64,000 nt of DNA from Nageia nagi (GCA_050084985.1 JBITNC010000001.1:112282001-112346000); one strand, 5' to 3'. Positions 12,191 to 25,810 are shown, counted from the stretch's first letter. Notes: generated by a model not told the origin, from the letters alone. Numbers and translations: made by a program.

Positions 12191-13056
12191 TGAAAATGTT
12201 AATATCAACTCCTAGGCATTAATTTTATTCTTTGAGCTCTATTTGCATTTCCAAGCATCACTGTTATTCTTCAGGCTTGATGTCCATTCTTGGGTGTTAC
12301 TATTATTCTTCAAGATCTATCTCCTTGATCCAATACTTCATTATATGAGACCTAATTTCCAACATAGTGTCTTCATTTTGTAGGATTTTTTGCACCTAGG
12401 ACTTATTATATCCAAGAATTTCTACCTTTTTAGCTTTGATTGTTGATAGGAATTTCTATTTTGGGTGTATGATATTATCATTTTAGGCCTTGGACCCTAG
12501 GGTTTCTTGCAATTTACTTTTGTTCGTATGCAATGATATTCTTCTTGCTCCAAAACCTAGTTAACATTACATAAAAGTCTTTTTAAGAGATTTCTACCCT
12601 AAAACTAAATTCTTAACCTCTAACATTAGTTTCAAAACACTAACATTAATTTTTGAATAAAAATGTTTCAAAATTAATCAACCTTATACAACCATTTTAT
12701 TTTCATATGTCATGTAGACAAAAATAGCATGGGCTTCCTCTACCTTCTACAAAATGGATAATTAGATGTGTACATGGAGCCTATGCTACATTTAATTTTT
12801 TTTTTGGCCAAATTGCATGCATATAATATTTTGTCCTACTATAAATAAAGATAGCTTATGCATAAAGAAGAACAAGTAGAGTAAGAGACATGTATGTTTT
12901 GTTATTTAGTTCCAAGAGAGACTTGAATTATTTTTCATTTCTCTACGATACAAAAAATATTTTCTTCTTGAATTTTGTTTATTGTTTATTCTATCTATAT
13001 TCAACCTTACTATATTTTGACTACATAATATTATTTAGTTTTCTTCAAAATCTTCA
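12191..13056 (+). repeat. copia-1 3' LTR
   Basis: This starts TGAAAATGTTAATATC right after a polypurine tract (GATTAAGGGG at 12,178) and ends ATCTTCA. At 866 bp it is of the same size class as the LTRs of copia-2 (813 and 845 bp). Its first 130 bp contain imperfect ~39-bp tandem subrepeats around TATTATTCTTCA. It resumes into dioxygenase exon 3 at 13057. Confidence 0.88.
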
Positions 13057-13692
13057 TGTTGTGCATGTTGGTTGTCAACTAGTTCAGGAGGTGTGCAAAT
13101 AAGCTAGCAATATGCAATTTGCACACCCATTGTTGACAAATTGATGCTCCACACTATGCTACCTTTCATTGCTCCATGCATGCAATCATAGAATATTGTA
13201 TTAATTCATAACTACAAAATATTAGATAAACCATGCTAATTCATCCTCACCCTATGAGACTCATTGGTGTTGATAAGGAATGAGTTTGATAATGGCTTGA
13301 TGTTCAACCAAGTGCCTTCCTTTCGATCTAATATAGAGGCCTTGTTATCTTGTTAAAGGATACAAATTTTAGGCATCCAAATCATGGCTTGCGAGAATGA
13401 TTCTGGTGATCATTCATACGAGATCTTTCTAGAAAAGCATGCATGTTTGATAAGTTTTGTTGTAATAGAATAGGAGAAATTAATTATTTTTATCCTTGTA
13501 AGATGAAAATATGTGTATAAGCATAGGAAGATAAGATACCAAAAAAATGGATTTCCCTCTTATGGCCATATTATATGAGACATTTGAAGGACTATATCAC
13601 AATGACATGGGATGGAGATGGGGAACATCTCTTGAGAGAGGGAGATAAACTTCAATACTAAAATCAAGGAAAGTTTGCATACAGAAAGGCAT
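13057..13692 (-). pseudogene. Dioxygenase relic B1 (exons 1-3, right of copia-1)
   Basis: Exon 1 starts at ATG 13692 (MPFCMQTFLDFSIEVYLPL) and then jumps, through the deletion shared by all B copies, to sequence matching the end of A-type exon 1. Exon 2 lies at about 13,250-13,460 and retains LDVKPL-type sequence (WLNIKPLSNSFLI). Exon 3 reads WSNER-stop-HSVEH, so the distal iron-binding His is still recognisable but preceded by TAG at 13159-13161. A further deletion removes the sheet that should follow WADRIS. The remaining exon-3 end lies beyond copia-1 at 7436-7475. It is non-functional. Confidence 0.85.
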
Positions 13693-13892
13693 GGTGTAGG
13701 ATATTTTGTAGATAGATTAATATGTCATCTAGAATATCATTCTAATAAGTTTCAATTATAACAAATTAAATGGTTCAAATTTTAGTTTGACTTCTACTTA
13801 TTAGGATTTTAGGGCAAGCCATCATGCATGCTCATCAAAAATTTGGCTATCATCTCTCTGATTGAGTTATTTCTTCCAAGAGCAAAAGATCT

Positions 13893-14998
13893 ATGATGAA
13901 GTTTTCATGCTATACCTCATTTAAATCTTTTGACTTATTTATTCATATATAGATATAGATATAGATGTAGATGTAGGTATAGATATAGGTATAAATATAG
14001 ATATAGATATATATATACAACATGAATAGAGTAAGGGAAGTGTTGATAATCAATTTTTCATATTGGTTGCAAGTGATTTTAAAGAGATTTTAGGATTTTA
14101 TTGGTTGTGATATGTATTTCTTTTTAAGTTTCCTAATATATTAGGAATAAAAGTTATTTTGTTATCAAACATTATTTGTATAATAAATATTATTATATGA
14201 ATTCATACCATATTAAAAATACATATTGTATATAATCAAGAAGCTATAAATATTAGTGGTAGAATGTTCACAAATGGAATTAATTTAGCTAAATTTATAG
14301 TGTAATTTTCAAGATGTATTTAATTTTTGAATATGTAAGTTATATATTTATTTTTTTGTAATATTATATTAAATATTATTTTATTTTATTATATTTTATA
14401 CTTTTCTACATTGTAAACATCAAATCTAGTGTTATCATTTTTTGGAGGGAGTTCAATCTTAAGGTAAATTATTAAAGGAACTTCCTTGAGATCATCAACA
14501 AGGTAAATTTTAATATTTTCTTCAGTATAATTATAATTGAGATATACTCAAAATGTAGTCAAATCATAATACATTTAAATAGCCAATTATACATTTAAAC
14601 ATTTAATGAATTATAGAAGAGTCAAAGCTTGAACCATTATGGTATCAGTATTGGGGACATATGGTGTAATCTTAAGAACTAAATCATTGCATATAGTTAA
14701 GTTATTTATTAATTTTTTCATTCATAAAATTAGCTTAATCAAAATACTAAATTCATTTTCGTAAGGCATTTTGTTGAACTTAACTATCTTCAATATAATT
14801 TTTTTTATTTTTATTAGTGATTAAAACCTTTAATTGTAAATCCCTAAACTACCATTCAATAGAAAAATAATTCATGCATTCAAAACTTATTGAAAGAAGT
14901 GGTAGCTTAAATAAAGGAGATTAAGAAAGAAAAAATATAATGAAATGGAAGAATCATTATATATGACAAAATAGAAAAATAAGAATACAAGAGCATAA
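13893..14998 (-). repeat. Blocks U and V, copy 2
   Basis: U (13,893-14,600) repeats the upstream flank of B, here without the 61-bp duplication. It contains the longest ATAGAT-type microsatellite of the family (13,944-14,018). V (14,601-14,998) matches 32.08-32.47 and 61.59-61.99 kb, with phrases such as GTCAAAGCTTGAAC and AATTAGCTTAATCAAAATAC. Homology to the other units stops at about 14,998, where a TRIM-like element begins. Confidence 0.8.
13944..14018. repeat. ATAGAT microsatellite
   Basis: This is an imperfect hexanucleotide array (ATAGAT with GTAGAT and ATAGGT variants). The homologous sites at about 115, 31,467 and 61,012 carry 4, 2-3 and about 1 units, so the array length is variable between duplicated units. 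Confidence 0.9.
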
Positions 14999-15194
14999 CA
15001 CCTCAATACACTCTCATTATAGTAGTATAATCTCTCACCTACAAGCTTAAAATAACATTACTCAAAAATGGATTCCCCTTATATTCTCCTCTTCCAAGTA
15101 TTACAACCTATGTATGCCTACATTGCCATTACAACTCTAATATTACTTCTATGACCATAACAAGCATTATATGCATGCACATGTTTGCATGCAT

Positions 15195-15211
15195 ATGTGT
15201 GTGTGTGTGTG
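15195..15211. repeat. TG dinucleotide microsatellite
   Basis: A short GT run lies inside the left LTR-like repeat, flanked by ATGCATGC and GCACACGTGC phrases. The other LTR copy has no such run. Confidence 0.85.
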
Positions 15212-16377
15212 CACACGTGCATGTGCATCACTTCGACTACCTTGTTGCCATTCTCAATGATGCCTACCTTTGGAACTACCATTTGTAATTTACCATTAAC
15301 TAGTTTACCTCTATTAAATGATGTGATATTCAAAATCTAGGGTAACTTCTTCAAATAGTGATATAATTTGCATCAATTATTTAAATGAGCTGCTCAATAA
15401 GACTTTAATCCATCAGTTACTAATATATATCACCAAATTAACATTGTTTTTAATTAATTATCAAACACTATTTTCAATCATCAAGGAGAAAAATTACTGT
15501 TATGTGGTGAATTAGTTTCTACACATCTAACAATTTGCCATATGAAGATGATTCACATCTATCCATCATTGTTCCACTATGCCATTAACAAACTATTTTT
15601 AAGAATTTCACCTCATTCAAATTATCTAATAATATAATTTCTAACCATTAAAATAAGATGTATGTCAACCTCACATCTTCTCCTTAGATCAACAAATATC
15701 CTCACAATCTTCAATATAAAACATTTCTCCTACTACTCTATCAATCTCCACACCTTTGCAAATAGGAAACATACATTGGAAACTTTGATTTTCAATTATA
15801 AGCTTCCATTGGCCAATCTCATCTTGTTACTTAATGAATGTTCTATGTTCCAAATAAAAAGTCAAATTGATTACATTTTTTGCAACCCATTTCTATGGTA
15901 GCTCCCCACTCTAACTTAAATTGGAATTAATGCAACATTAATCTCTATACCAATTATTGGGATTTAGCATAATTGATATGTGAAACAAAATACATGAGAA
16001 GGAATAAATCATTATTTAGACAAAAGAAACACAAATTAATTTATGAGTTTCACCCAATAACTCATTGAGTTACAACATTATTATATTATTATACATAATG
16101 AGCAATCTTCTACATTACATTATTATGAATATTTCCGAGTACATCATTGCATTCTCACTATAGTATTACAATATCTCACATAAAAACTTATAATAAAAAT
16201 TACATAAGAATTACTAAATGTCATAACATTCTCCTCTTCAAAGCACTATTGCCTATATATGCCTACACCAACATTACAACTCTGGAATTACCTCTTTGAT
16301 TATAGCAAGTATTACATACATAGTATATATATAAATTATAATAAATTAATAATAGTTCTTATATTGTTATCACAATA

Positions 16378-16943
16378 GGGTTAGTCTAAGAAGTTGGGTC
16401 ACATTGATCTCAAAATTTGAAGCACTTAGACATGGAATATTGAACAAGGTTGAAATAAGGTAAAAATGTAGTGCTTTGAGTTTAGTTTTCTAATATATAA
16501 GTTATTCTAATATGCAGATGATAAAATTTATTTTTGATAGGTATGAATAAAACTCACTATTTAAAAAATTTTATTTTTGGACCATACCATGCATGTGTCT
16601 ATCACACATATTTTATTCTAAACTAAAGTATTTTTAGAAATAAATTTGGGAAAGATATCTAACACAATGAAGCTTATTATGAATATTTTTTCATAATTTT
16701 TTTAAGAATATTATTTTTCTTATTAATTTTTTATGGGTTGTAATTACAGTTTTAAAAAATGCTTGTGTCTATCATGCATAATTTTACCTAAAGTTATCAT
16801 TTTTTGAAACATGTTTTTTTTAAGTTTGTATAGAATTATATAAAGGTTGTACCTCTCTATATTTTTTTTCAAAATTCCTATAAAGTAAAAACTTTTTAAC
16901 AAATATTATTTTTTTAAGTCATAAAACTTCATCTTTATGTGGA
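16378..16943. mobile_element. TIR/MITE-like element, copy 2
   Basis: This aligns over its length with the reverse complement of the 982-bp element at 45,077-46,058. It shares the subterminal phrases GATCTCAAAATTTGAAG, TTCTAATATGCAGATGATAA and GGACCATACCA. Its ends (GGGTTAGTCTAAGAAG and CTTCATCTTTATG) are decayed versions of the same terminal inverted repeat. It also shows an internal duplication (CTTGTGTCTATCA-type phrase twice, ~200 bp apart). It has no coding capacity and is inserted in the right LTR of the TRIM-like element. Confidence 0.65.
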
Positions 16944-17374
16944 CTAATATTCTTGCAACCACCCAATAATAACAAGTTATGAATTGTATTCTCTTTAATA
17001 CCTTTTTGCCATTCTTAATTACACTTGCCTTCGAATGTGCCATTCATCCTTTGGAATTCAGGAGTCTACTTCCATTCAAACTATTATGTGTATTGCAATT
17101 GAAGATGTATCTATGAGAATGCTTTGGATTTGCCTTTAGATGCAATGATACACAGCTTAGAATTTAGGGAAACATTTCCAAATAATGATATCATTAGCAT
17201 TCATTAATTAAATGAGACTCTCAATAAGAATTTAATCCATAGGTTACTAATATATGTCACTGATATAATATTTCCTTTTTTAATTATTAAATACCCTTGT
17301 CAATCATCCATGAGAAAAATATTGTTGTGTGGTAAATCAGTCTTCACACACCCAACAACATGATGAAGGATATC

Positions 17375-19480
17375 TTGAATATTTTTTTATTTTTCTAATG
17401 AAAAAGTCTTTCCATTATATTAAGAAATCTTCTTCATACAAAAAAGGGCATGTGGGATTTACATACCTCATATAGTGTCCCATTGATTATTCAAAATAAT
17501 CATCATTACAAAAAAAACTTTGATGAATTAAAAAAAGCATAGCTACTAAGGGAAGCTATTACCACCAACACACATCTCAAAGTCCAACCAACCAACTAGC
17601 AAGCATTTAATAGTATTCAAATAGTATTTAGATAATATAATATTGAATGGGGTATGATTCTCATTTCCTTGAAAAGTATTTCTCATTTCGTTGAAGCTTG
17701 TGAGGGTAAAACATCCCATCCATTATTTATATGCTTTAGAGCATAAGGTGCATTCCCCCAATGGTCAAGTAGATTCTGTAAGTGTTGCACTTCCATGTTC
17801 ACTTTTTTAACTTGAACCATAATTTGCAACCAAGAGTAAAAAAATACATAGTGCTTATTAATAAGAGAGAAAGAGGTTGAATCCTCTTTTCTCCTAAAGA
17901 TAATATTATTTTTGATTTTTCATAGATGGTAGAGAATACTAATCTAAAAAATATGCCAAACTTCACTAAGAGGTTCTAAAAAGAGAACAAGATATCCTAG
18001 GTTAGCATGAATCCAATTAAAAGGAGAAGTAAGGAAAGGATTGAAAAATGAGAGAACCCAATACTAGGCTTCACAAGATTTAGTAAAAGGCCAAAAAATA
18101 TGAATAAAATCCTCTAGTTCCAAAAGAAATGCATAACTCCAGTTAACCACACCCAAATACACTCAACAATGGCTAATAAGAAGTCCCTGATAAAGTAGAC
18201 TAGAGATAAACAAAATCTTCTTAGGTCCTAAATACTTATCTCATACTACATTAAATGTAAGAGAACACCATAATAATAAGACACCTAATCCCATCACAAG
18301 ATCAGAGTATCAAACATGGGAACATTGGTGGAAAGCCAAGTATATCCAAGGTGAGGCTTATACTTCAAAAAATTGGCATTCTTGGGCCAAGACTAATCAA
18401 ATCATAGAGGATTTTGAAAATGCTTACCAATATGAGACCAAATAGACAAGGGAGTATAGTCAATCATGATGTCAAAAGTGGTTTTCTCATATTCCTTTAG
18501 ACCATATCATATTCTAAAAATTTCCATAGAGAACTAGTTATTGGTGTGAGGATCTAAAACATTAGGAAGAGAGTTAATTTCATTTTTATGAAACATTAAA
18601 GTCTCAACCAATGAATTTTAGCCAAAGAAATACCTTCAATAAAAATTATAGGATATCACCACAAATTAATTATGGAAATGGAGGCCCCTGTATACTTTCT
18701 ACAAAGTTTCATTGAAATGCAGGGATTGAAGGCTTCCCAAGCCTTCCAAATATTCTTGATAACAAAAGATCCAATAATCTAAAGTAGAATAGGAACTATA
18801 AGATTTATCTATAGAGAATTTCCTTTCCAAACTTTTTTTCCAAAGAGAAGGCTTGAGACCAAACAATGTCAAATAAGAATTTTCTAGGCTTCCTCTCTAG
18901 TTAAGATTCTTAAGATCCCCTTTACAAAGAGAGCATACTATTGGCTCTGGTAGTTAAACAACTTGATACCCCCAATAGCTTGAGGAATACAACAAATATT
19001 CCAAGCAACTCTATGCAAATAAAAGGATCAAATAAAAATCTAAAGAAGGTTATCAGGTTTTTAATAATAAGCTTTCAAAGGAACCCAACAAGAAGAATAG
19101 TATACATAGGTACAAGCCAACACCATGGAACAAATTTGAAATGTCCTAGCCAAAGATAATTTCTTAATCACCCAATAACTAAGTTTTTATCAACTTTTTG
19201 CACTACAAAATTTCAATGCTAAATAGGAGAAGCTTGGAAGGAAAAAGGAATGCCTAGAAATTTGAACATCTCACCATTTTGAATCCACTTTTAAGGAAAA
19301 TGAGAAAGGAAATCAGGAAGTGGATGAATAGACTACCTATAGCAAGAGGTTTTCTTCCATTAAATAATATAACTTATAGCTAAGAAGAAAGTATCAAGGT
19401 ATTTGAGAGAATTTGTAACAAATTGCCTTACTTCTCTAAGAGTGAGAAAAGAATCATTAGCAAAATGGCCATTTACAAGT
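17375..19480 (-). pseudogene. 5'-truncated LINE, reverse transcriptase C-terminus and 3' end
   Basis: Minus-strand frames, broken by stops, read like the C-terminal part of a plant LINE ORF2. NGHFANDSFLTLREV near 19,450 corresponds to the FADD catalytic box (now FAND), followed by LDTFFLA, WKKTSCYR and MFKFLGIPFSFQASP. Near 18,100 is a zf-RVT-like stretch (DFIHIFWPF). A 3' untranslated region follows, ending in an A-rich tail on the minus strand (AAAAATAAAAAAATA at about 17,380). The endonuclease and most of the RT are absent, the usual result of incomplete target-primed reverse transcription. It differs in sequence from the LINE at 53.4-59.3 kb. Confidence 0.72.
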
Positions 19481-22400
19481 TGATCCTAGGATTTAGGAAG
19501 GGAAATCACCTTAAGAAGTATTTGGGAAGAATGATCTATTTATTTATTATTTACAAATTATTAATTATTATTTATCATTTAACATCTATTTTTATTAATC
19601 TTTTTAAAAATAAAAATAAAAATCCTTCCTTCCCAATCCTTTATCATTGTCTTACAATTGCCTATTCAAACTCTTGTTCAATCCATGTGAGAAATTAAGA
19701 TTGAAAATAACCCAAAAATGTTTGATAATAATTATAAATATTAAAATGAAAAAGTTTAAAAAATACAAATGGATTTTATTGTTCTAATTATTTGACCTAA
19801 ACTTGAAATGATATTATTTAATATTGATATTTTAGACCATTATTTTTCACTAAATTTAATACTTCAAAAAATTTTAATATTTTACTAAGAGGATCAAACA
19901 CATGTGAGATAATTGTAAGATATGTTTACAATATATGCATATATAGATGCATACATATACATATACATACATACATACAAACACACATACATAGATACAT
20001 ATATATGCATGCATACATAAAGATAAGGTTTGAAAAGAATCATAACAAACTTTTATAATGATTTAGAAAAAATATTTTGCAAATAAGGCTAAAGAAAATT
20101 ATTTTTTAAAGATGGATAAATTCAAAAACCACTAGATATTATTAAAAAATTCTATATGAATCTAATATATAAGTGTAAGACAAAAGAAAAAAGAAAAGTA
20201 ATGAAAATAGACCCTTAGAGATTTCTTTCCTTTTTTTCCTTTAGTATCCTAACAAGTATTTTTAAATTTCCTATCATATTGATATTCACTTCTCTAACTC
20301 TTGGTATTTACTAGCTTTGATATAACCCCTTATATATCAAAAAATGCTGAGAGATATCATTTCAAGAAGACATGTAAAACTTTGTGAATTCAGAGCATTT
20401 TATGATAAAGTTTTATGCGAACAGCAAGATAAGAAGCGTAAAAGAATTCAGAGTATAAATTGTATGTAAAATAAGAAATAATAAATATTATAGTAAAAAT
20501 ATATTTACAATAGCAGAGAATTAACTTATAATAAAATTAAAGTTCTCTTCTATTTTTACAATCTTTTCTTCCAACTTTGCTTGTTTGAATTCACTGCATC
20601 TCTCGATTGATTTGGGAATGAATTTTTATGATGTTTGATATTATTCCTTCCATTTATATAATAATTTTTGAAAAGATGTGTCTTAATATTTCAGTTAGCT
20701 ATATAATTTTAATTTTAAAAAAATTATTTTCCCACCAATTGTTTAACGGACGGACTCACATGTGACATTTTGCTCCCCCACTCCACCCCCCATGCTGTAG
20801 CTATAGAAATGCCTCTTGGCATAATTATGGGAGTTAATTATTTTTTATTTTGTTATTTTCTCAATCTTACTTTATATGAAGCATGCTCCTCCAAAAGAAT
20901 ATATAATGTCAATCCCATTTTTTATATGTAATGACCATTTCCTTACTCATGTATTTTTATATGGGTTCCCTCTTTGGATAGAGGTATTTTTGTGGTTAGT
21001 TCCTATTATTCAATTCTATTCTCAATACTTTTTCACTCTATATTATATAATTTTATTCATAGTATATTATCAAGGGTAGCCTCGTACTTCACATCTTTAG
21101 GTACCAGAGATCATAACTTATTGATATTAATGATGGGGTATTATTAGTGGTCTTTGTGCATTTGGTAATATCGCATAATAGCCTTTCTAAAGTAATGAAG
21201 ATGTATTTATTGAAGAGAACACAATGATGATGCATACCTTTAATATTAACACTAAAAATGTTTATAGTGCAAATTTATTTAAATCCTAATTTTTATGAAT
21301 TTTATAGGCATGTAACTAGCAAGCACAATTTATAGAATTATATGTTTTATTGGCATATAATTTATAAGTTTCTATCTATTCTCAAAATAATTAAGAAGGT
21401 AAACAATGTAGGTATAGTATTTTATTATGGTTGTATGTTGATAATAATGATGAATAAATTTGATGTATTCATAGTTCTATTTCGTTAGACTTGCATGGTT
21501 ACATACATATAATACATTAATAACTATTAAATTCATGTAAAACTTACAAAGGGAGATGATGAAAAAAGAGGTACAAAAAGATGGGATATAATAGGAAAAG
21601 ATGATTCAAACATGATAAGTCTATTAAAGTATTTCATTGAAAATTATAAAATGGATATTTTTATATCACATGCAATGAAGATAAGCATAGGTCAAAGATA
21701 ATTAAAATATATGGGATAAGGAGAATGAGTTTTACACATCTCAAGGGGTATTAAGAGAAATAAAAATAGAACAATAGAGAGATAAGTTGCAAGGTAACCC
21801 TATGGATAAGTCACTTAACTAACTTACAAGTGTGTATAGACTCAACCACCCAATGTATAAGAATCATTTTGGAGTTTCCTAACATAACTAAAAATAATAA
21901 TATGAAAATAAATATAGTGCATTATAGGATACTTTTATATCCCCTTCAAATTTAAGAGAAAATAACGCAAGGAATATAGAGTAGAGAGAAATTATAACAT
22001 ATGTAAACCACCTTTTATTTGACTATAAGTTTATAGACATTGAGGTTAAAGGAGTATCTTATAACTGGTAAGATACAAGGTTTGGAGAAAATATTATTTT
22101 GTGTAGATAAAAGAAAAATCTTATTAATCACAAGTAATCCTCTAGAAGGGAATCATCGACCCAATAGCTCATTCAAGGATAGTGCATACCTGTAGTGCTC
22201 CTACTTCTTTCCAACTTCAAAAATCCTAAACATTTAGACCTATTTTTTGTTTAAATTAAATACTTGAATGGTGTAGGAATAGACTAGATGATCCACATAA
22301 GCATGTCAATATTATTAGCTACCAACACCTATATGGAAAGATTGGTGGAATCTAGAATAACCAACCTTGATTGAAAACTTTCTAGTGTTCACTTCTCAAC

Positions 22401-23746
22401 ACTTATCCCATTGGAAGATGCCACATATGTGACCCCACCACTTTTTGTCCACTAATAGTGTAACAAACATTCCAGTCATGGCATTGTTGTTTCCTACTTG
22501 GGGCCAATATCAACCAAGAGAATTCTCATCCATAAGTTTAAAAATCTTCATCCAATGTATGAACCTTTGCTTTATAAGTGCAAATAGATTATCTTAGAAA
22601 ATCATCCATATGAATTAGGTAAATGTCATTTTCAATGGAATACTTATCATATTCCTATTTGTTACACTATAGGTAGTATTACTACCAATTACCCTCAACT
22701 AATAACTATAGTTTTATTGATTGCTATCATCATTTGATACCCTATTAAGCATATAGGACACTACCTACCCATATCTATCAACTAGGCCCACCATGGAGTC
22801 GAACATCCCCATGCCCATATCTTAAGGAGCCATGGGTGATAGATTAATAATACCTATGAGTGGTTTTTTGAATCTAATAAATTTCCTTAGTAATCATGTA
22901 TGATAAACCCAAAAGTAAGAACTCATCAAGCGTATTCAATAAGTTTTGATAAAAATTATTCATGAAATCACCAATGAACATTCAACAATAATTGCATAAT
23001 ACAAATAAATATCATTACTTAAAAAGTATAGCATATAAAAAGAATAATGAAAACTCTTGAACAACTTCTTATAACAAGGAAGTGTATCATAAATTGTATC
23101 AATTCTTATCCAATAATAACCATGTTTTATTTGAATAATTTTCCAAGGTGCTATGAAGCAAAACTTCAATAGATTAACTAGTCTTATCCTTCGAGTATTC
23201 TAAATCATTCCAAGTCTTATTTGTACTAGTTTTCCTTTGTGTATAGAGAATGTTCATATCCTAACATTTTAACTAGATTTGAGTTACTTTACTCATAAGG
23301 TATTAAGGATAAAATAATTTTCAACCTTCTCACTTTAGATTAGTGGACAAGACCATTATATATTACTTGGGATCTTATTTGATTCTTTATAATAATTTTG
23401 ATGCATCATCTACATGCTCTTACAAAGATATTATGGTTTAATTTCTATATATTAGGTACGTAATCCAATATAAATCTCAACCTTCCCTATGTATGGATAA
23501 CTGACTAAACTATCTTATGCGATCTCCTTCCTTTAATAAACCATATTAGGTTATGAACTTAGTTTCTTTTACTTTGATTCACCAACTAATTTACTTAAAG
23601 GTATTTCAAAGTGATGCACCCATAATATCCAATAACACTTTCTTTATGAAGCAGAATAATACCCTAACGTCTAAAATGCATAAATTTTGATGGAGATATC
23701 ATTTTGAGTCCACTTAATTTTTAAATCATGCAAAAATCTAGAAGAT
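19481..23746. other. AT-rich stretch without recognised genes
   Basis: Apart from an ATAC/ACAT microsatellite at 19,930-20,020 I recognise nothing here. There are short chance open frames only. A GC-richer island at about 20,735-20,830 (phrase CGGACGGACTCACATG) has no identifiable role. The segment belongs to the insertions that replace blocks W and X in this unit. Confidence 0.45.
19930..20020. repeat. ATAC/ACAT microsatellite
   Basis: An imperfect tetranucleotide run (ACATACATACATACAAACAC and similar) mixed with ATATGCATATA dinucleotide-like parts. No equivalent is seen elsewhere in the window. Confidence 0.85.
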
Positions 23747-24611
23747 TGTAATGTCTCCCATGTGAGATAATTTCAAGGCTTGAAGTGTTTGCAATACAAC
23801 TCAAATTTTTATTTTGCTTTTAGTTCTATGTTTAAGTTCTATTTTTATAATACTTGCATGTATTGAGTAATGGATGCATGGCTCTATTTTAAGCCTCATC
23901 TAAGATATATTATATGGTTTTTTAAAATTTGAAAGAAAGAAAGAGATATTGAATAAAAGATGATTGTCATCCTTTTAAGGATGCAGTGTAGAATCAAAAG
24001 AATAAAGAATTCTTATTATCAATTTTATTCTTTCATTAATTTACTTGTGTATTGTGAATCAATTTTGAATATCTCTTTTGATCTCTTGTAGATATCTACA
24101 TCATTTGGTACTAGAGCCTATTGATCTTGGTGGATATAAGATTAGACTTGGATCACCATGGAAGGAAAGTAGATAAAGAAGCAACATGAATAGTTGCAAT
24201 GAAAGGATACTTAGAGTAGTATAAAGTGTGAATGTAGACATCTCATGTAGAAGACGAAACTTTTATGCTTCAATATTGAGTATCTTGAGGTAAGGAGAGT
24301 CAAAGAAGAGCTTGGTTGATACCTTGTATTAGAATTATGAAGAAGATAAAAGTCCCATGTAGGAAGAGGAATATGAGATTAACAAAGGAAATAATGGTCG
24401 ACATGGAAAAGGGCTTTAAGATTCCTTATTGTTATATAATTATAGAAAAGAATATGGTTGTAGCTAAGATTTTTGAGTAGGTGATCAAGAGTATGCTTAA
24501 AGAAAAAAATAGATAGACTCAAAATGATATTTGGATCAAAATTTATTCTTTGAAAATTTGGGGTATTATTCAACTACATAAAGAAATTGTAACTAGATAT
24601 TATAGGTGCGT
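23747..24611 (+). mobile_element. 5' end of an LTR retrotransposon (LTR, PBS, start of gag), truncated
   Basis: TTTGGTACTAGAGCC at 24,104-24,118 is one or two bases from the standard Met-tRNA primer-binding site. It is followed by an ATG-led gag-like start (24,159). The upstream 357 bp begin TGTAATGTCTCCCA and end TCA, with a TATA-like tract (ATATATTATATGG) and AATAAAG signals, as in a short LTR. The element breaks off at about 24,611 where block Y resumes; no 3' LTR is seen. The superfamily is unclear (gypsy is likely from the layout). Confidence 0.5.
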
Positions 24612-25810
24612 CACAATGGATATATTTAGATTATAAAACCTTACTACTATAAAAGGTACCCCCTATCCCAATATATCTAATAGATATCTTTATACACATA
24701 GTAAAATAATATTTTTCAACTACATAATATAGAAAATAAACCAATAAATAAGAAATTGTACATAAGTAAGTAATTCCAATAAATTCCTTAAATACTCATT
24801 TAGTGTATGTACATTTTAAAAATGATATAATTAAAATGTTAAATTATCACTATTTTATACAAGATATTGATGTAGAAAAAATATAACAAATAAAATTAGA
24901 TATTACCATAATCATTTTTATCATTATTTCTAAAAACTACTATGATAGTTCTAAATAAATATTTGATATAACAAAATAGTATTTAAATAAAACATAAACT
25001 ATATACCTTTTAATGTCTAATCTTACAATAACATATTTTAGAAGATAGTATTTATAATGAATAACATATATGTTACTATGGAATGTTTTAAATGAATGTA
25101 TTTAATTCCTTTATAGTTGTTACCTTTTTTATTATTAGATAAGTAAACTAATAAAATAGTTTATTATTGTTGTTAGTTGCATGATGTATTTATCTCCAAA
25201 GCATTTTTGTCACTTTGATTTTGTATGAAATGAATAAATTTTGAACAAATTCAAACTAATCATGCATGTTTTATTCTCTATATGGTATATGGAACTAGTC
25301 AATCAAACATGTTTGAGCATAACACTATAAAACAAAATAAATGCACCCGATTTCACAACTCTTTCTAGTTTTTCAAATAATATTCTACAATTTAGAAAAC
25401 TTTCTTGATGTTGTTTGCTAATGTTCTTATTGATGTTGTTCACTCATGTTATGCTTCTGATATGTGCTTATAGTTGTGGTGACATGGTATAAAAATTTAA
25501 CATATTTGGTGTATCGATGGTTTCCATGTAAAATAAAAAATAATGAAAAAATTAAATCTTAAGGTGAAGAACCAAAAATAGAATTAAAAACTTAAATCCA
25601 AATGTTAAAAAATATTTCATGGTGGACCTACTCTCTATCAAATTTTAATCTATGGATTTGAAAATGATCTCCAATAGCTCAAATATGATGCCTACGACCT
25701 AATGAAATAATAAATTTAAAAGGATTATAGTTAAATATAAAATTAATAAAACATAATTTGAGTTTGAGTTTAATTTTAAATACATTTTGAATTTTTCTTT
25801 TACTAATTCT
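24612..25810. repeat. Block Y, copy 2
   Basis: This aligns with 1,271-2,350, starting at the phrase ATGGATATATTTAGATTATA. It marks the return of the duplicated unit after the 15.0-24.6 kb insertions. No coding frame is seen. Confidence 0.72.

Larger units (their letters stand above)
7516..13056 (+). mobile_element. Ty1/copia LTR retrotransposon, copy 1 (decayed)
   Basis: The plus-strand element has a truncated 5' LTR, a primer-binding site resembling the complement of initiator Met-tRNA (TTGGTATTAAATC at about 7973), a gag-pol region, and a full 3' LTR ending in CTTCA at 13056. It interrupts exon 3 of dioxygenase relic B1. The right flank TGTTG matches the target CGTCG seen in the uninterrupted copy near 30.51 kb. 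Its sister at 40,539-47,401 sits at the identical site, so both descend from one insertion. Many stops make it incapable of autonomous movement. Confidence 0.93.
14999..17352 (-). mobile_element. Small non-autonomous LTR element (TRIM/LARD-like), minus strand
   Basis: Direct repeats at 14,999-15,525 and within about 15,955-17,352 share phrases: CTCTCATTATAGTAGTATAA versus TTCTCACTATAGTATTACAA, and TTAATCCATCAGTTACTAAT versus its near copy at 17.24 kb. Both repeats end in AACA. On the minus strand the right LTR reads TGTTGGGTGTG...CCCAAT, the inverted ends usual for LTRs. Next to it lies AATTGGTATAGAG, a decayed Met-tRNA primer-binding site (about 15,950). The left LTR is truncated. Only ~430 bp separate the LTRs, with no pol, so it is non-autonomous. 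The right LTR is split by a TIR element at 16,378-16,943. Confidence 0.6.

Noticed and set aside
15195-15240. Z-DNA or regulatory element at the TG run with flanking CACGTG-like phrase
   Set aside because: The run is short, lies in a truncated LTR-like repeat, and is absent from the sister LTR, so nothing indicates a conserved role.
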